DNA of 64,000 nucleotides from Brenneria izadpanahii (GCF_017569925.1 NZ_CP050854.1:1116001-1180000), one strand, 5' to 3'. Positions 37,857 through 46,048 are shown, counted from the first letter of the stretch. Notes: generated from the sequence alone by a model not told the origin. Numbers and translations are program-made.

Positions 37857-38216
37857 TCAATCCCATTCAAGGGTATAGATTTTTCTGGCGGCTCTGGCGT
37901 TTATAGCTGGGGCTACTTGCCTGACGTTACTGATTTCCCATGCGAACCAACCTTCTTCGAAGCGTGATGCACAAGCCGCAGGAATATCGTCAGGAGTGAA
38001 TGGACGAACAGAAGATATGTTAACAACAGCGACTGCCATACCTGACTCTTCATCACCGTCCTTCGTTAAATAATTGAGATTCTCAACAATGAGGAGATCT
38101 TCTTCTGGTGAAAGGTTTGGTAGCCACTTGCGTACTTCAATCGTTTTCTTGCCAGAGGCAATCATGTGACCAGCAGGTGCAACCACTGACAACACTTTCA
38201 TGCTTCCTTTATTCAT
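37857..38216 (-). CDS. ASCH-domain protein
   Basis: About 119 residues from the ATG at 38214-38216 (an alternative ATG at 38199-38201 follows AAAGGAAGC). VLSVVAPAGHMIASGKKTIE followed by VRKW is the ASCH-fold RNA-binding signature at the N-terminus. ASCH proteins bind RNA or hydrolyse modified nucleosides (YqfB type). It is divergent from a zinc-ribbon gene across a palindrome-rich spacer. The exact role is unknown. Confidence 0.75.
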   Translation of the reverse strand: MNKGSMKVLSVVAPAGHMIASGKKTIEVRKWLPNLSPEEDLLIVENLNYLTKDGDEESGMAVAVVNISSVRPFTPDDIPAACASRFEEGWFAWEISNVRQVAPAINARAARKIYTLEWD

Positions 38217-38317
38217 ATCCCTGCCGCCAACGAGAGAATCCAGACATGACACCAGTCTACCTTGGCAATTTATGCCTGAAAACTGTTAAGAATCATTCAA
38301 ATAATGATCTGTAAAAA

Positions 38318-38446
38318 CGATCGATAAATTAAATATGATAGTTATTAGCTATCAGAATGACTAAATCGATCGGTTTTATAATTGATTTAATCGATCAATA
38401 TGCTATTTATGATAGTCTATAACTATCATAAGTGCATTTTTGATCG
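38318..38446. promoter_or_regulatory. Cluster of palindromes in a divergent promoter region
   Basis: Two motif families alternate. CGATCG occurs at 38318 and 38367, CGATCA at 38392 and TGATCG at 38441. The other family comprises the dyads TGATAG-N7-CTATCA (38336-38354) and TATGATAGT-N5-ACTATCATA (38408-38430). They fill the gap between the divergent ASCH and zinc-ribbon genes, so they are candidate operators for both. Confidence 0.5.
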
Positions 38447-38523
38447 TTACAAACGATATGACACCTTATCCATAGTAGATCAATTATATCAATTGCTTAC
38501 GTTATCATTTAAAGGTGGAAAAC

Positions 38524-38808
38524 ATGTCGGAATGTCCATTTTGCAAGGCTGCTGTGCATGAAGATGCTTCTGTTTGTCGTGGTTGTGGTGCAGAAAGAGT
38601 AAAAGGCTACGTCAGCCAACAAACGATGAAATTTCTTGCCATTGTTGGCACGTTACTGGGTATACCTGCCGGATTCATCGTTGCGTTTATGACGAAATCC
38701 ACGCCACTGATGGTTATCACCATCCTTGCGCTTATGCTTGGTCCCATACTGTTTCTTAAACTGAAAAATAAAAACAACATTAGCTGGATCAGACCGACCG
38801 CACGTTAA
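38524..38808 (+). CDS. Zinc-ribbon membrane protein, unknown function
   Basis: A 94-residue protein. The N-terminal zinc ribbon CPFC...CRGC (about residues 4-21) is followed by two hydrophobic segments (about 37-54 and 60-79). The ATG at 38524 follows AAAGGTGGAAAAC. It belongs to a broad group of small zinc-ribbon membrane proteins with no assigned function. A lipoprotein gene follows in the same direction. Confidence 0.7.
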   Translation: MSECPFCKAAVHEDASVCRGCGAERVKGYVSQQTMKFLAIVGTLLGIPAGFIVAFMTKSTPLMVITILALMLGPILFLKLKNKNNISWIRPTAR

Positions 38809-38903
38809 TTATTTCGCTGGCACCAGAGAAAACATAATGACTCACTGTTCTGAATGAAGATCTCAGGGCGGTGAGTTTTTTATAACAAATAAGGCTTACC
38901 AAA

Positions 38904-39479
38904 ATGAAAAAAACAATCGCAGCGTTTTCCATTTCCGCTATTCTGGCGTTAACAGGATGCCAGCAGTTAAACGATGCAACAGGAAAGGTAGGGCAATCGA
39001 TCAACTCGTCCTTATCTTCTCTGGGCAATGTTTTAAACACTTCCGGCAGTAAAGGTAATACCACAGCAGCAGATAATCTTCCTGTTAACTCCGTCAATGG
39101 CTTGGGCGCAATCTGTCGTGATTATGAAGCCAATGCGATGGCAGGCAAAAAGAACTGGATCGGTAAGAAGGTCAGCATCAGCAATGCCACTGTTCTGGAA
39201 GCGCAGGAAGCCTACGATACAATGAAGTACCTTGGTGCGCAGCGAGACCATAAAACCTACGCTATTATCTTCCAGACGGCTGATACGAAATATTGCGGTG
39301 GGGCTGTTCTGTTGTCTTACTATGCAGGGCAGGATGACGAAATACTAAAAATTAAGAAAGGGCAGAAGATTAATGTTACGGGTGTGATCTATGATATTGG
39401 CGACAGGACGTTTAACACGCATAATAATGGCAATATGGCAGGGAAAGTCATTAAAATGGATCATGGTGTGATTCGATAA
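38904..39479 (+). CDS. Putative lipoprotein with OB-like domain
   Basis: A 191-residue protein with a type II signal peptide and lipobox LALTGC (cysteine 19). A Ser/Gly/Asn-rich linker to about residue 65 is followed by a domain with GKKVSISNATVLEAQ and GQKINVTGVIYDIGDR, which resembles tRNA_anti-like OB folds of enterobacterial lipoproteins. Probably anchored in the outer membrane. No exact family is recognised. Confidence 0.72.
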   Translation: MKKTIAAFSISAILALTGCQQLNDATGKVGQSINSSLSSLGNVLNTSGSKGNTTAADNLPVNSVNGLGAICRDYEANAMAGKKNWIGKKVSISNATVLEAQEAYDTMKYLGAQRDHKTYAIIFQTADTKYCGGAVLLSYYAGQDDEILKIKKGQKINVTGVIYDIGDRTFNTHNNGNMAGKVIKMDHGVIR

Positions 39480-39544
39480 GCATATTGGATGCGTTATTGA
39501 CAGCAGATCTCTGCTGTCATATAACCACAGATAGTTATTTCAAT

Positions 39545-39784
39545 ATGCAGATCAATAATATGAAAATGGGAAAATCAACCGCAGGCAGATTCAAAGGATC
39601 ACGCCCTCAATTTGAGGTAAACGCAGTTGTAAGAGATGGCATTACTTACTATTACCTCTATCATAAGGGAACTAATAATTTACGTAAGCCAGTAATTGAA
39701 TACAAGGATGAAGAAGTAGCTAAAAAAGTTTGTCTGGAGGGAGTGTTCAGAATTCTGTGTCACGGTAAAAATATTACAGCGTAA
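39545..39784 (+). CDS. Hypothetical ORF cut by an IS256-family element
   Basis: An open frame of 79 codons from ATG 39545. The last dozen codons lie inside the IS end, so the natural C-terminus was probably lost. A good ribosome site is absent and no family is recognised. It may be a remnant. Confidence 0.35.
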   Translation: MQINNMKMGKSTAGRFKGSRPQFEVNAVVRDGITYYYLYHKGTNNLRKPVIEYKDEEVAKKVCLEGVFRILCHGKNITA

Positions 39785-41022
39785 TCACGTTATTCAGTCG
39801 CCCGTCAAAATAAATGGCCAACTGCGACAAGGTCAAGTTCCAGTTCTGGATTGGCATTGTCCATTTCTCCCGCGCATTCATCAGCCCCAGATAAAGCAGC
39901 TTCAACAGGCTGTTTTCATTAGGGAACGCCCCTTTGGTTTTCGTCAGCTTCCTGAACTGCCGGTGAACTGATTCGATGGCGTTGGTGGTGTAAATCACCT
40001 TGCGGATATCCGCCGGATAGCGGAAGTACGCCGACAGATTTTCCCATTTCCGGCGCCATGACTGGATAACCATCGGATACTGCTGGCCCCATCTGGCATC
40101 CAACTCGTCCAGCGCAGTTTCCGCCGCCGCTTTCGATACCGCGCGGTAAACCGGCTTCAGGTCGGCCATGAACGCTTTGTGGTGCTTCGACGCCACGTAT
40201 TTGATGGAGTTGCGTATCTGGTGGATGACGCACAACTGCACTTCCGTCTGCGGATAAATGCTATTTATCGCTTCCGGGAACCCGGTCAATCCGTCCACGC
40301 AGGCAATCAGGATATCCCTGACACCCCGGTTTTGCAGGTCGGTCAGCACCGACAACCAGAAGTTGGCTCCTTCACTTTCAGACAGATACAACCCCAGCAC
40401 GTCTTTTTTGCCTTTGGCGTTCAGGGCCAGTACGGTATACACCGCCTTGCTCACATAGCGCCCATCCTCACGGATTTTGTAGTGGATGGCATCCAGCCAG
40501 ACGAAAGGATACACCGGCTCCAGCGGGCGCTGCTGCCAGTGTTTCAGTTCGGGGATGACCTTGTCGGTAACGGCGCTGATAGTGGACGTGGAAACGCTGA
40601 AAGCGTACAGGTCTTCGATTTCCCGGCTGATGTCGGCGTAGCTCATGCCGAGAGCGAACAGGCGGATAATCTTGTGCTCAATCTCGTCGGACAGGGTGGT
40701 CTGGTGCTTTTTTACCAACTGAGGCTCGAAAGTGCCATTGCGGTCGCGTGGTGTGGCGAGTTCAAAACTGCCGGTCGTCGCTTTAATGGTCTTTTTGCCG
40801 GAACCGTTTTTACGGTTTGCTTCCACATCTGCAGCCAGATGAGAGTCAAGTTCAGCGGCCAGAGCAGCTTCAGTTAACTGTTTAATTAATGGGGTTAAGA
40901 TACCATCCTTGCCTGTTAATGCCTGACCGGACTGGAGGGCCTTAAGTGCTTTGTCGAAATCGAAGGGCTGGGACATGTGTCATTCCTTTTTTGAAGTATA
41001 TTACTGGAATGACACAGAATTT
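39750..41022 (-). mobile_element. IS256-family insertion sequence
   Basis: ATTCTGTGTCA at 39752-39762 is exactly inverted as TGACACAGAAT at 41010-41020, bracketing one transposase gene. The exact ends are uncertain by a few bases. No 8-bp target duplication can be seen, so a neighbouring deletion may have followed insertion. Confidence 0.85.
39774..40976 (-). CDS. IS256-family (Mutator) transposase
   Basis: A 400-residue transposase. The DDE residues lie in FVWLDAIHYKIRED near 160, IACVDGLTGFPEAI near 225 and TTNAIESVHRQFRKL near 335, with the Mutator signature around QLCVIHQIRNS near 247. It appears full-length and possibly active. Confidence 0.94.
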   Translation of the reverse strand: MSQPFDFDKALKALQSGQALTGKDGILTPLIKQLTEAALAAELDSHLAADVEANRKNGSGKKTIKATTGSFELATPRDRNGTFEPQLVKKHQTTLSDEIEHKIIRLFALGMSYADISREIEDLYAFSVSTSTISAVTDKVIPELKHWQQRPLEPVYPFVWLDAIHYKIREDGRYVSKAVYTVLALNAKGKKDVLGLYLSESEGANFWLSVLTDLQNRGVRDILIACVDGLTGFPEAINSIYPQTEVQLCVIHQIRNSIKYVASKHHKAFMADLKPVYRAVSKAAAETALDELDARWGQQYPMVIQSWRRKWENLSAYFRYPADIRKVIYTTNAIESVHRQFRKLTKTKGAFPNENSLLKLLYLGLMNAREKWTMPIQNWNLTLSQLAIYFDGRLNNVITL

Positions 41023-41135
41023 CTAACGCTCTCAAACAAAAAGTAAATAGCAGCACAACGACCTTTATGTGCTGCTCACTTTTCCCACCACAATTACAAT
41101 TGTGGCCTTAATGCGTTATCCTCATGGCCGCTTCT

Positions 41136-41315
41136 TTAGTCGATGTGTATCACTACTGGCACATGAAATACACGAAATAACAAATCAAGTCGTTCCCACA
41201 ACACAAAAGACAGGATCTCTTTGGCTTGGGGATTTTCAATTTCAACAACTGCGTAAATTAATGCCCGACATTGATCGATGATTTCTTCCAGTTCCCGCGG
41301 CGTGTTATCGAACAT
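41136..41315 (-). CDS. Small hypothetical protein, second of an overlapping pair
   Basis: A 59-residue protein (MFDNTPRELEEIIDQCRALI) with its ATG at 41313-41315 after GGGGGCTTATC. Its start lies inside the end of a 35-codon ORF, suggesting coupled translation. A helical, acidic protein with no recognised family. Confidence 0.45.
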   Translation of the reverse strand: MFDNTPRELEEIIDQCRALIYAVVEIENPQAKEILSFVLWERLDLLFRVFHVPVVIHID

Positions 41316-41412
41316 GATAAGCCCCCGCTGCTGGATATTGAGATGTAGCAAAAAAAGCCACATCCAGATGCAGATTTTCAGGAAGTGAATAGGTAAACTG
41401 ACAGACAGCCAT
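41305..41412 (-). CDS. Very small ORF (35 codons) coupled to the next gene
   Basis: The ATG at 41410-41412 follows AAGGATAACGCT. The peptide starts MAVCQFTYSLPENLH and ends at TAA overlapping the next start by 11 bases. Both ORFs read in different frames through the overlap. No family recognised; it may be a leader or a real microprotein. Confidence 0.4.
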   Translation of the reverse strand: MAVCQFTYSLPENLHLDVAFFATSQYPAAGAYHVR

Positions 41413-41735
41413 AGCGTTATCCTTCTAACGTTGTGGTTAGCCCTTGTCTGGTATTGCTGTACCTTTCAGGGGTGAAACGGGTTTATAGATAGTCTTGTAT
41501 ACAGGTGCGAACCTTTTTGGCTACAATTTAAGGCTAGGATTGGTGCTAGTCAATTGCTAAACGTGATATGAAAAATCTACGGTGGGTAAGTCTCCAACGT
41601 CCCAGATCCGTATAGCTTCAGAACTGCGTAAGTAGTGAGATGAAATTGTCGCAAAAGTTGGTATGGATCTGGGAAACTGGCTCGGCAGGGGATTAAGCTG
41701 GATGACTGATAGTGATTTTCTATAAAAGGAATAAT
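41413..41735. other. Intergenic, no supported gene
   Basis: This 323 bp lies between the divergent small ORF and the EVE-HNH gene. Short open frames are present without start signals. It presumably contains both promoters. Confidence 0.35.
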
Positions 41736-42683
41736 ATGAAATATTTTATATTACAGGCAAACCCTAAAATATATAAAGTTGAAGATTACTTTAGGAATAA
41801 CCAATATGTATATTGGACAATAAAAAAGTTACATGGAGATAAAAAACATCACATTTCAACAGATGATATTGTTTTCTTCTGGAGAACGGTTGGTAATAAA
41901 GAGCATAAACTTAGCGGGTTTATTGCAAAAGGTGTTGTTGAAGAATCTCCTGTAAAAATAAAAGATATATTGCATCCTGAGTGTTTGGGGGATTATCTAT
42001 GGATAGATGGAGTTAGTACAGAAGGAAATAAAGATAAACAGGTAGGTATAAGAATAATTGAATATAGGGATGTAGATAATCCTAATAGATTGTTAAGAGA
42101 AAATCTTCAACATGACCCTATACTAAAAAAACTACATGTTGTTGATACGGGACTACAAGGAAATATAGCTACCTTACTTAATGAATTTTCCACTAGAATA
42201 GAGAAGCTTTGGTGTGATAATGAAAAAGATAAACTCTATGAAGAAACAAATAAAGACATTAAAGAAATTGAAGCCGATTTAACTATATCAGAAACAACTA
42301 AAAAGCAATTGATTAATGCTAGGTTAGGACAAGGTAATTTTCGTGGCGGGGTTTTAAATAAATATCCAAAATGTCCTGTTACAGGTGTTAGTATGCCTGA
42401 GTTATTAAGAGCAAGTCATATTAAACCTTGGCGGCAGAGTGATAACAAAGAACGTCTTGATCCCTACAACGGAATTATGCTTTCACCTCATGTTGATGTT
42501 CTCTTTGATAAAGGGTATATAAGTTTTTCTGATGATGGATCTATCCTTATTCGAAGTGATGACGAAATTTTAAACAATATTAAATTATTGAATTTCCCAT
42601 TAAATATAAATATAACAGTAAATGAAGAATCCAAGAAATATTTAGATTGGCATAGAAAATATTTATTCTACAAAGATAAATGA
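41736..42683 (+). CDS. EVE-HNH fusion, candidate type IV modification-dependent restriction enzyme
   Basis: A 315-residue protein. Residues 1-110 have the EVE/PUA-like pattern (KYFILQANPKIYKVEDYF, YWTIKKLHG, DIVFFWRTVG, LSGFIAKGVV), a fold that reads modified cytosines. A charged helical linker (about 145-190) leads to an HNH_2 domain: CPVTG (213-217), ASHIKPW with H228, NGIMLSPHVDVLFDKG (245-260) with N245, H252 and D257. Fusions of this design cut DNA containing 5-methyl- or hydroxymethyl-cytosine. It stands alone with an AAAGGAATAAT start signal; its A+T content is very high, indicating transfer. Confidence 0.82.
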   Translation: MKYFILQANPKIYKVEDYFRNNQYVYWTIKKLHGDKKHHISTDDIVFFWRTVGNKEHKLSGFIAKGVVEESPVKIKDILHPECLGDYLWIDGVSTEGNKDKQVGIRIIEYRDVDNPNRLLRENLQHDPILKKLHVVDTGLQGNIATLLNEFSTRIEKLWCDNEKDKLYEETNKDIKEIEADLTISETTKKQLINARLGQGNFRGGVLNKYPKCPVTGVSMPELLRASHIKPWRQSDNKERLDPYNGIMLSPHVDVLFDKGYISFSDDGSILIRSDDEILNNIKLLNFPLNINITVNEESKKYLDWHRKYLFYKDK

Positions 42684-42754
42684 AATTAGGCAGCCAGTCT
42701 ACACAGTAATAGGCTGACTGTCTTTTAGGCATCTACCTGCTGTTCATATAACCT

Positions 42755-42983
42755 TTACTGTGGTGCCACCGTTCCCTTTTGCCCAAACTCAAACGGCCTA
42801 ACCATCCCGTTGCTGTTAGCATCAAGAAAATCAGCCCACCATTGCAACATTAGGCGGCGTTGCTCAAGGTGTTTGGCCTTATGGGGGTAGGCGGCACGAA
42901 CGTTGTTCTTGTCCATGTGGCTCATCTGAAGTTCAACTACGTCTTCCGGCCAGATACCCGATTCAATTAAGGTACTACACGCT
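42755..42983 (-). pseudogene. C-terminal remnant of a P4-type integrase (1)
   Basis: Read on the minus strand: CSTLIESGIWPEDVVELQMS, then VRAAYPHKAKHLEQRRLMLQ, WWADFLDANSNGMVRPFEFG and a stop at 42755-42757. This is the C-terminal 70-odd residues of a P4-family tyrosine recombinase including the region of the catalytic tyrosine (AAY). Everything upstream is missing; the join near 42983 abuts a truncated YaaW-type gene. Confidence 0.85.
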
Positions 42984-42984
42984 C

Positions 42985-43611
42985 ATGTACGGGGGCTGTG
43001 ATCACACAATCAGGAAAGAGTCTGGCTCTTGGAAGGAAATTGCAGCAGAAATTCAATGCTTTGGTGGTAACACATTTGCTACTATTGCAAGAGGTGGGAA
43101 GGGCGTATTATACAAGGAAATTCTCTGTGATGTCTGTGATCAATTGAAAGTAAATTATAATAAAAAAGCATCAGTTGACTTGATTGAAACAAATTTGCTG
43201 ATGTCTATTATGACAAAAGAATTAGATTCTATGTCGTCAGAGGAAATTAAAGATTTAGGTGAGGGGCTGGGAATAAAAAATATATCTGGCTTAACGGCTA
43301 AAACATTAACAGCAGGTTTTCAGGCCATATTTAAAGCAGGTGGCTTTAAATCTTATCAACTTACAGCGATTATAGTTAATCAGGTTTTGAAAGCTCTTAT
43401 TGGTAGAGGCCTGAGTTTTGCTGCTACAGGGACAATGATGAGGACATTATCAATACTAACAGGACCAGTAGGGTGGGGTATCACTGGGATTTGGACTGCG
43501 ATTGATATTGGAAGTACTGCTTACCGTGTAACAATTCCAGCAGTATTGCAGGTGGCATTTTTGCGCTCAAAAATGTCTAACGGCATTGCGGATGAAATAA
43601 CTTTCGATTGA
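42985..43611 (+). pseudogene. YaaW/UPF0174-family protein, N-terminally truncated
   Basis: 208 codons with family blocks WKEIAAEIQCFGGNTFATIA, ILCDVCDQLKVNYNK and GPVGWGITGIWTAIDIGSTA followed by YRVTIPAVLQVAF. Family members have roughly 50 further N-terminal residues; here the frame begins at the junction with an integrase remnant and lacks a convincing ribosome site. Hydrophobic helices occur in the C-terminal half. Function of the family is not established. It may be expressed from an alternative start, but more likely is a fragment. Confidence 0.7.
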
Positions 43612-43755
43612 TTTTTAATCGTCTTGCTTGGATGTTTTGAACATAATGCAGGCTGTCTTCTTAGCGGTTGCCAGCCTGTGTCACCTCTTCATTGAGATGG
43701 CATTGTTGAATAAATCGCTCTTATGCAGATGGTTGTTCAAAAAGCAGATACCCGA

Positions 43756-43915
43756 TTACAACAAATCAATCAGTTCAAAAGGCCTAACCATATCGTTGCT
43801 GTTAGCATCAAGAAAATCAGCCCACCATTGAAGCATCAGGCGACGTTGTTCAAGATATTTGGCCTTGTAGGTGTGGGCAGAGCGAAAGCAGTTTCCCTCT
43901 TGTAGCCCATCTGGC
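43756..43915 (-). pseudogene. C-terminal remnant of a P4-type integrase (2)
   Basis: The minus strand encodes HTYKAKYLEQRRLMLQWWAD then FLDANSNDMVRPFE, close to remnant 1 at 42755, and stops at 43756-43758. Upstream sequence resembling QMGYK is out of frame. Two copies of the same integrase tail about 1 kb apart imply repeated insertions at this site or a partial duplication. Confidence 0.8.
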
Positions 43916-44017
43916 GCTATCCTTTAACCATCTTTGTATGTTTTATAAACACAAAAATTGATGTATGCTTTGATGTGCATTATTCTGTATGTAATAAAAC
44001 GCACTTTCAGGTAAACT

Positions 44018-44311
44018 ATGGAACGCATCCTTGCAGAAAAATCTATCAACATCACTGAGTTAAGAAAGAACCCAGCGAAGTATTTTATTGATGAGCCGGT
44101 TGCCGTTCTTTCCAACAACCGTCCTGCTGGCTACATGGTCAGTGCCAAGGTGTTTGAAGAACTGATCGATCTGTTGGAAGAGAAGCAGGGCAGGGTTCAT
44201 ACGGCTGCGCGGTTCAGGCCATCTGCTGAACGTTTAAGCGATATTGCGGATAGTGGGCAGAAACTGCTGCAAAACGCCTCCGACAAGGATCTGACCGAGT
44301 TCACGGAATGA
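44018..44311 (+). CDS. yafN: Antitoxin YafN (Phd/YefM family)
   Basis: A 97-residue protein almost collinear with E. coli YafN: MERILAEKSINITELRKNPA, then VAVLSNNRPAGYMVSA, and a ARFRPSAERL motif in the toxin-binding half. It binds and neutralises YafO and represses the operon. In E. coli yafN follows dinB; here dinB is at 19420-20478 and yafNO is inside the island. The end overlaps yafO by four bases. Confidence 0.9.
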   Translation: MERILAEKSINITELRKNPAKYFIDEPVAVLSNNRPAGYMVSAKVFEELIDLLEEKQGRVHTAARFRPSAERLSDIADSGQKLLQNASDKDLTEFTE

Positions 44312-44712
44312 GCATTAGGATTTTTAAGTCAGCACTGATTCGCCAGCAATTGAGCCAACAAGAGCTTGATGATTTGGCGGAAGATTTTCTGTCCTATAAA
44401 AAAGATGGCGTGTTGCCAGATACCTTTGGTCGTGATGCACCCTATGATGATGACCGCACCTATCCCTTGGTAAAAGAGGAGCAGGTGGCCCACATTCATC
44501 TTGCCGATGCGGATGCCCCTTTCCCGAAGTTTTTACGTCAGTTCAAACGAACCAGCGATCAGGCGCATTTGGTATACTGCCAAGGTGCGATGGATCCCGA
44601 TGCCTATCTACTTATTATCATCCTTAAACCCGAAGCGCATAAAATGGCACGCAACAATAACCATATGCATAAGATCGGGATGATGGCAGAAGCGTTCAGG
44701 ATGAAGCATTAA
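44308..44712 (+). CDS. yafO: mRNA interferase toxin YafO
   Basis: A 134-residue toxin matching YafO throughout (DFLSYKKDGVLPDTFGRDAP, VAHIHLADAD, AHLVYCQGAMD, ARNNNHMHKIGMMAEAFRM). YafO acts on mRNA associated with ribosomes. Coupled to yafN by ATGA. It is the last gene inside the island boundary, where TA pairs often stabilise mobile DNA. Confidence 0.9.
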   Translation: MSIRIFKSALIRQQLSQQELDDLAEDFLSYKKDGVLPDTFGRDAPYDDDRTYPLVKEEQVAHIHLADADAPFPKFLRQFKRTSDQAHLVYCQGAMDPDAYLLIIILKPEAHKMARNNNHMHKIGMMAEAFRMKH

Positions 44713-44835
44713 GTCGGTCAAAAAACACTCTGTCATTTAGGGCAGAAAAACATATGGGGGCATCATTGGGGGCATGTAGGTAGTTGAAACAGAATATTGG
44801 TTAATACTATCAATATGATACTAGTCAGGTATTGT

Positions 44836-44851
44836 TCCTATTATCGCACCA
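44836..44851. repeat. attR: imperfect copy of the tRNA-Thr 3' end
   Basis: TCCTATTATCGCACCA repeats the tRNA 3' end at 28277-28293 minus one G. Inside the boundary, TGGGGGCAT occurs twice (about 44756-44776), a direct repeat in the expected place for integrase arm sites. Confidence 0.65.
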
Positions 44852-45013
44852 CTAACTCACCCGAGTGAGTCCAAGAAAATCCATAAAATCTTTTTAAATC
44901 AACGTTATTTTCTGATTTGACTTCTGTGTTCGTCCGATGTTTTCCAGAGACGTCCGGGTTTTATAGAATTATGTATAGTCAGGTTAGATACAGAATCTTT
45001 ATACACATACGAT

Positions 45014-45110
45014 ATGCAGGTTCGCAGCGCGAAACCCGATGAAAAGCCTTATACGCTCGGTGACGGTTTGGGGTTGTCTTTACTCATTGAGCCAAGGGGA
45101 GCAAAAGCTG
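45014..45110 (+). pseudogene. N-terminal remnant of a P4-type integrase (3)
   Basis: The frame from 45014 reads MQVRSAKPDEKPYTLGDGLG then LSLLIEPRGAK, the N-terminal arm-binding domain pattern (AKPxEKxYxLxDGxGLxLLxxPxGxK) of P4-family integrases. After about 32 codons the sequence switches abruptly to a primase fragment. It lies just outside attR, as a second integrase would. Confidence 0.75.
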
Positions 45111-45348
45111 GGGCTTCCGTTATCGCTTCATTTCTGGCGCTGGCTGACCGTGCTGCGGGGCACAATGCGGATAAACAAGACCGTATCCTGGCCGCACAGT
45201 TTCTGGCGTTGACGACCTGCTACGATTGGCAACTGTTCCTGGTGGTGAGTGGCCCCGGCGGCGCGGGAAAGTATCCTGGCTGAGATTGCCACCATGCTGG
45301 CCGGGTAGGACAACACTACGGCGGTCACCATCAACACCATTGAAACCC
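45111..45348 (+). pseudogene. Fragment of P4 alpha-type primase/helicase
   Basis: AAQFLALTTCYDWQLFLVV then SGPGGAGK is the Walker A region of P4-like alpha proteins. A one-base deletion near 45272 shifts to ILAEIATMLAG, then an in-frame TAG, DNTTAVTINTIETPR. Only about 80 codons survive, joined to an ArsR-type pseudogene. Confidence 0.75.
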
Positions 45349-45971
45349 CGCGTAAAAATCCTCTGCGCATTGATGGATGGACGCGCGTGGACTGCCACGG
45401 AACTGAGCGCGGTCGCGGATATAGCCGCTTCTACAGCCAGCGCTCATCTGTCCCGCCTTGTCCGTGGAAACCTGATTACGTGCCTTTCTCAAGGGCGTCA
45501 TCGTTATTATCGTCTGGCGGGAAAGGATATTGCGGAGCTGATTGAAAAAATCATAGGGGTATCATGGCGATCGGCGTCATTAGCTAAAATTGGCACTCCC
45601 ACGTCGTTACGGATTGCCCGAACGTGCTATGACCATTTAGCGGGCGAAATTGCGGTTCACATTTATGATTTCATGGCCGCTGAAGGTTGGGTTACTCCTG
45701 ATGGCGGTTCAATCACGCCATTAGGCCAAAACCAGTTCCAGTAGTTAGACATTACGCTTAACCCAAAAACACGGCGTAAGAAATGCTGTGCCTGCCTTGA
45801 CTGGAGTGAGCGTCGATTTCATCTCGGAGGAGAGGCAGGGGCTGCTTTTTTTACGCATTGTGAGCAGAAAGGATGGTTAACCAGCGTTCCGGGGTATCGG
45901 GAAGTTAATATTACTTCCAGTGGAAAGCTGGCGTTTAAAAAATTGTTTAGATTGTATCCATCAATTACATA
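45349..45971 (+). pseudogene. ArsR-type winged-helix regulator, truncated and with an in-frame amber
   Basis: From RVKILCALMDGRAWTATELS the frame follows ArsR/SmtB-like regulators with STASAHLSRLVRGNLI (recognition helix) and RHRYYRLAG (wing). A TAG at 45742-45744 interrupts it, but the same frame continues with CCACLDWSERRFHLGGEAGA and ends at TAA 45969-45971. The C-terminal metal-like cluster is thus cut off. The natural start was lost at the primase junction. Confidence 0.75.
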
Positions 45972-46048
45972 ACTCTCGGAGTGATCTTATCCGGCAATAG
46001 GGATTGTTTATCCTTAGGCGGATACGCGGTGTCGGCGATTCACGTATA

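Larger units (their letters stand above)
28294..44851. mobile_element. tRNA-Thr genomic island with plasmid-derived replication genes and defence cargo
   Basis: The 16.6-kb segment is flanked by the tRNA-Thr 3' end and its imperfect repeat. It is clearly richer in A+T than the core on both sides, apart from the transposases. It contains AlpA, RloC-like, two Rep, ASCH, EVE-HNH and YafNO genes, two transposons and two C-terminal integrase remnants. No full integrase is present, so it is probably fixed. It appears layered: integrase ends at 42755 and 43756 suggest more than one insertion event. Confidence 0.75.

Noticed and set aside
39741..41030. 8-bp target duplication for the IS256-family element
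   Set aside because: The flanking bases (GTGTTC side and TAACGCTC side) do not match; no duplication is claimed.
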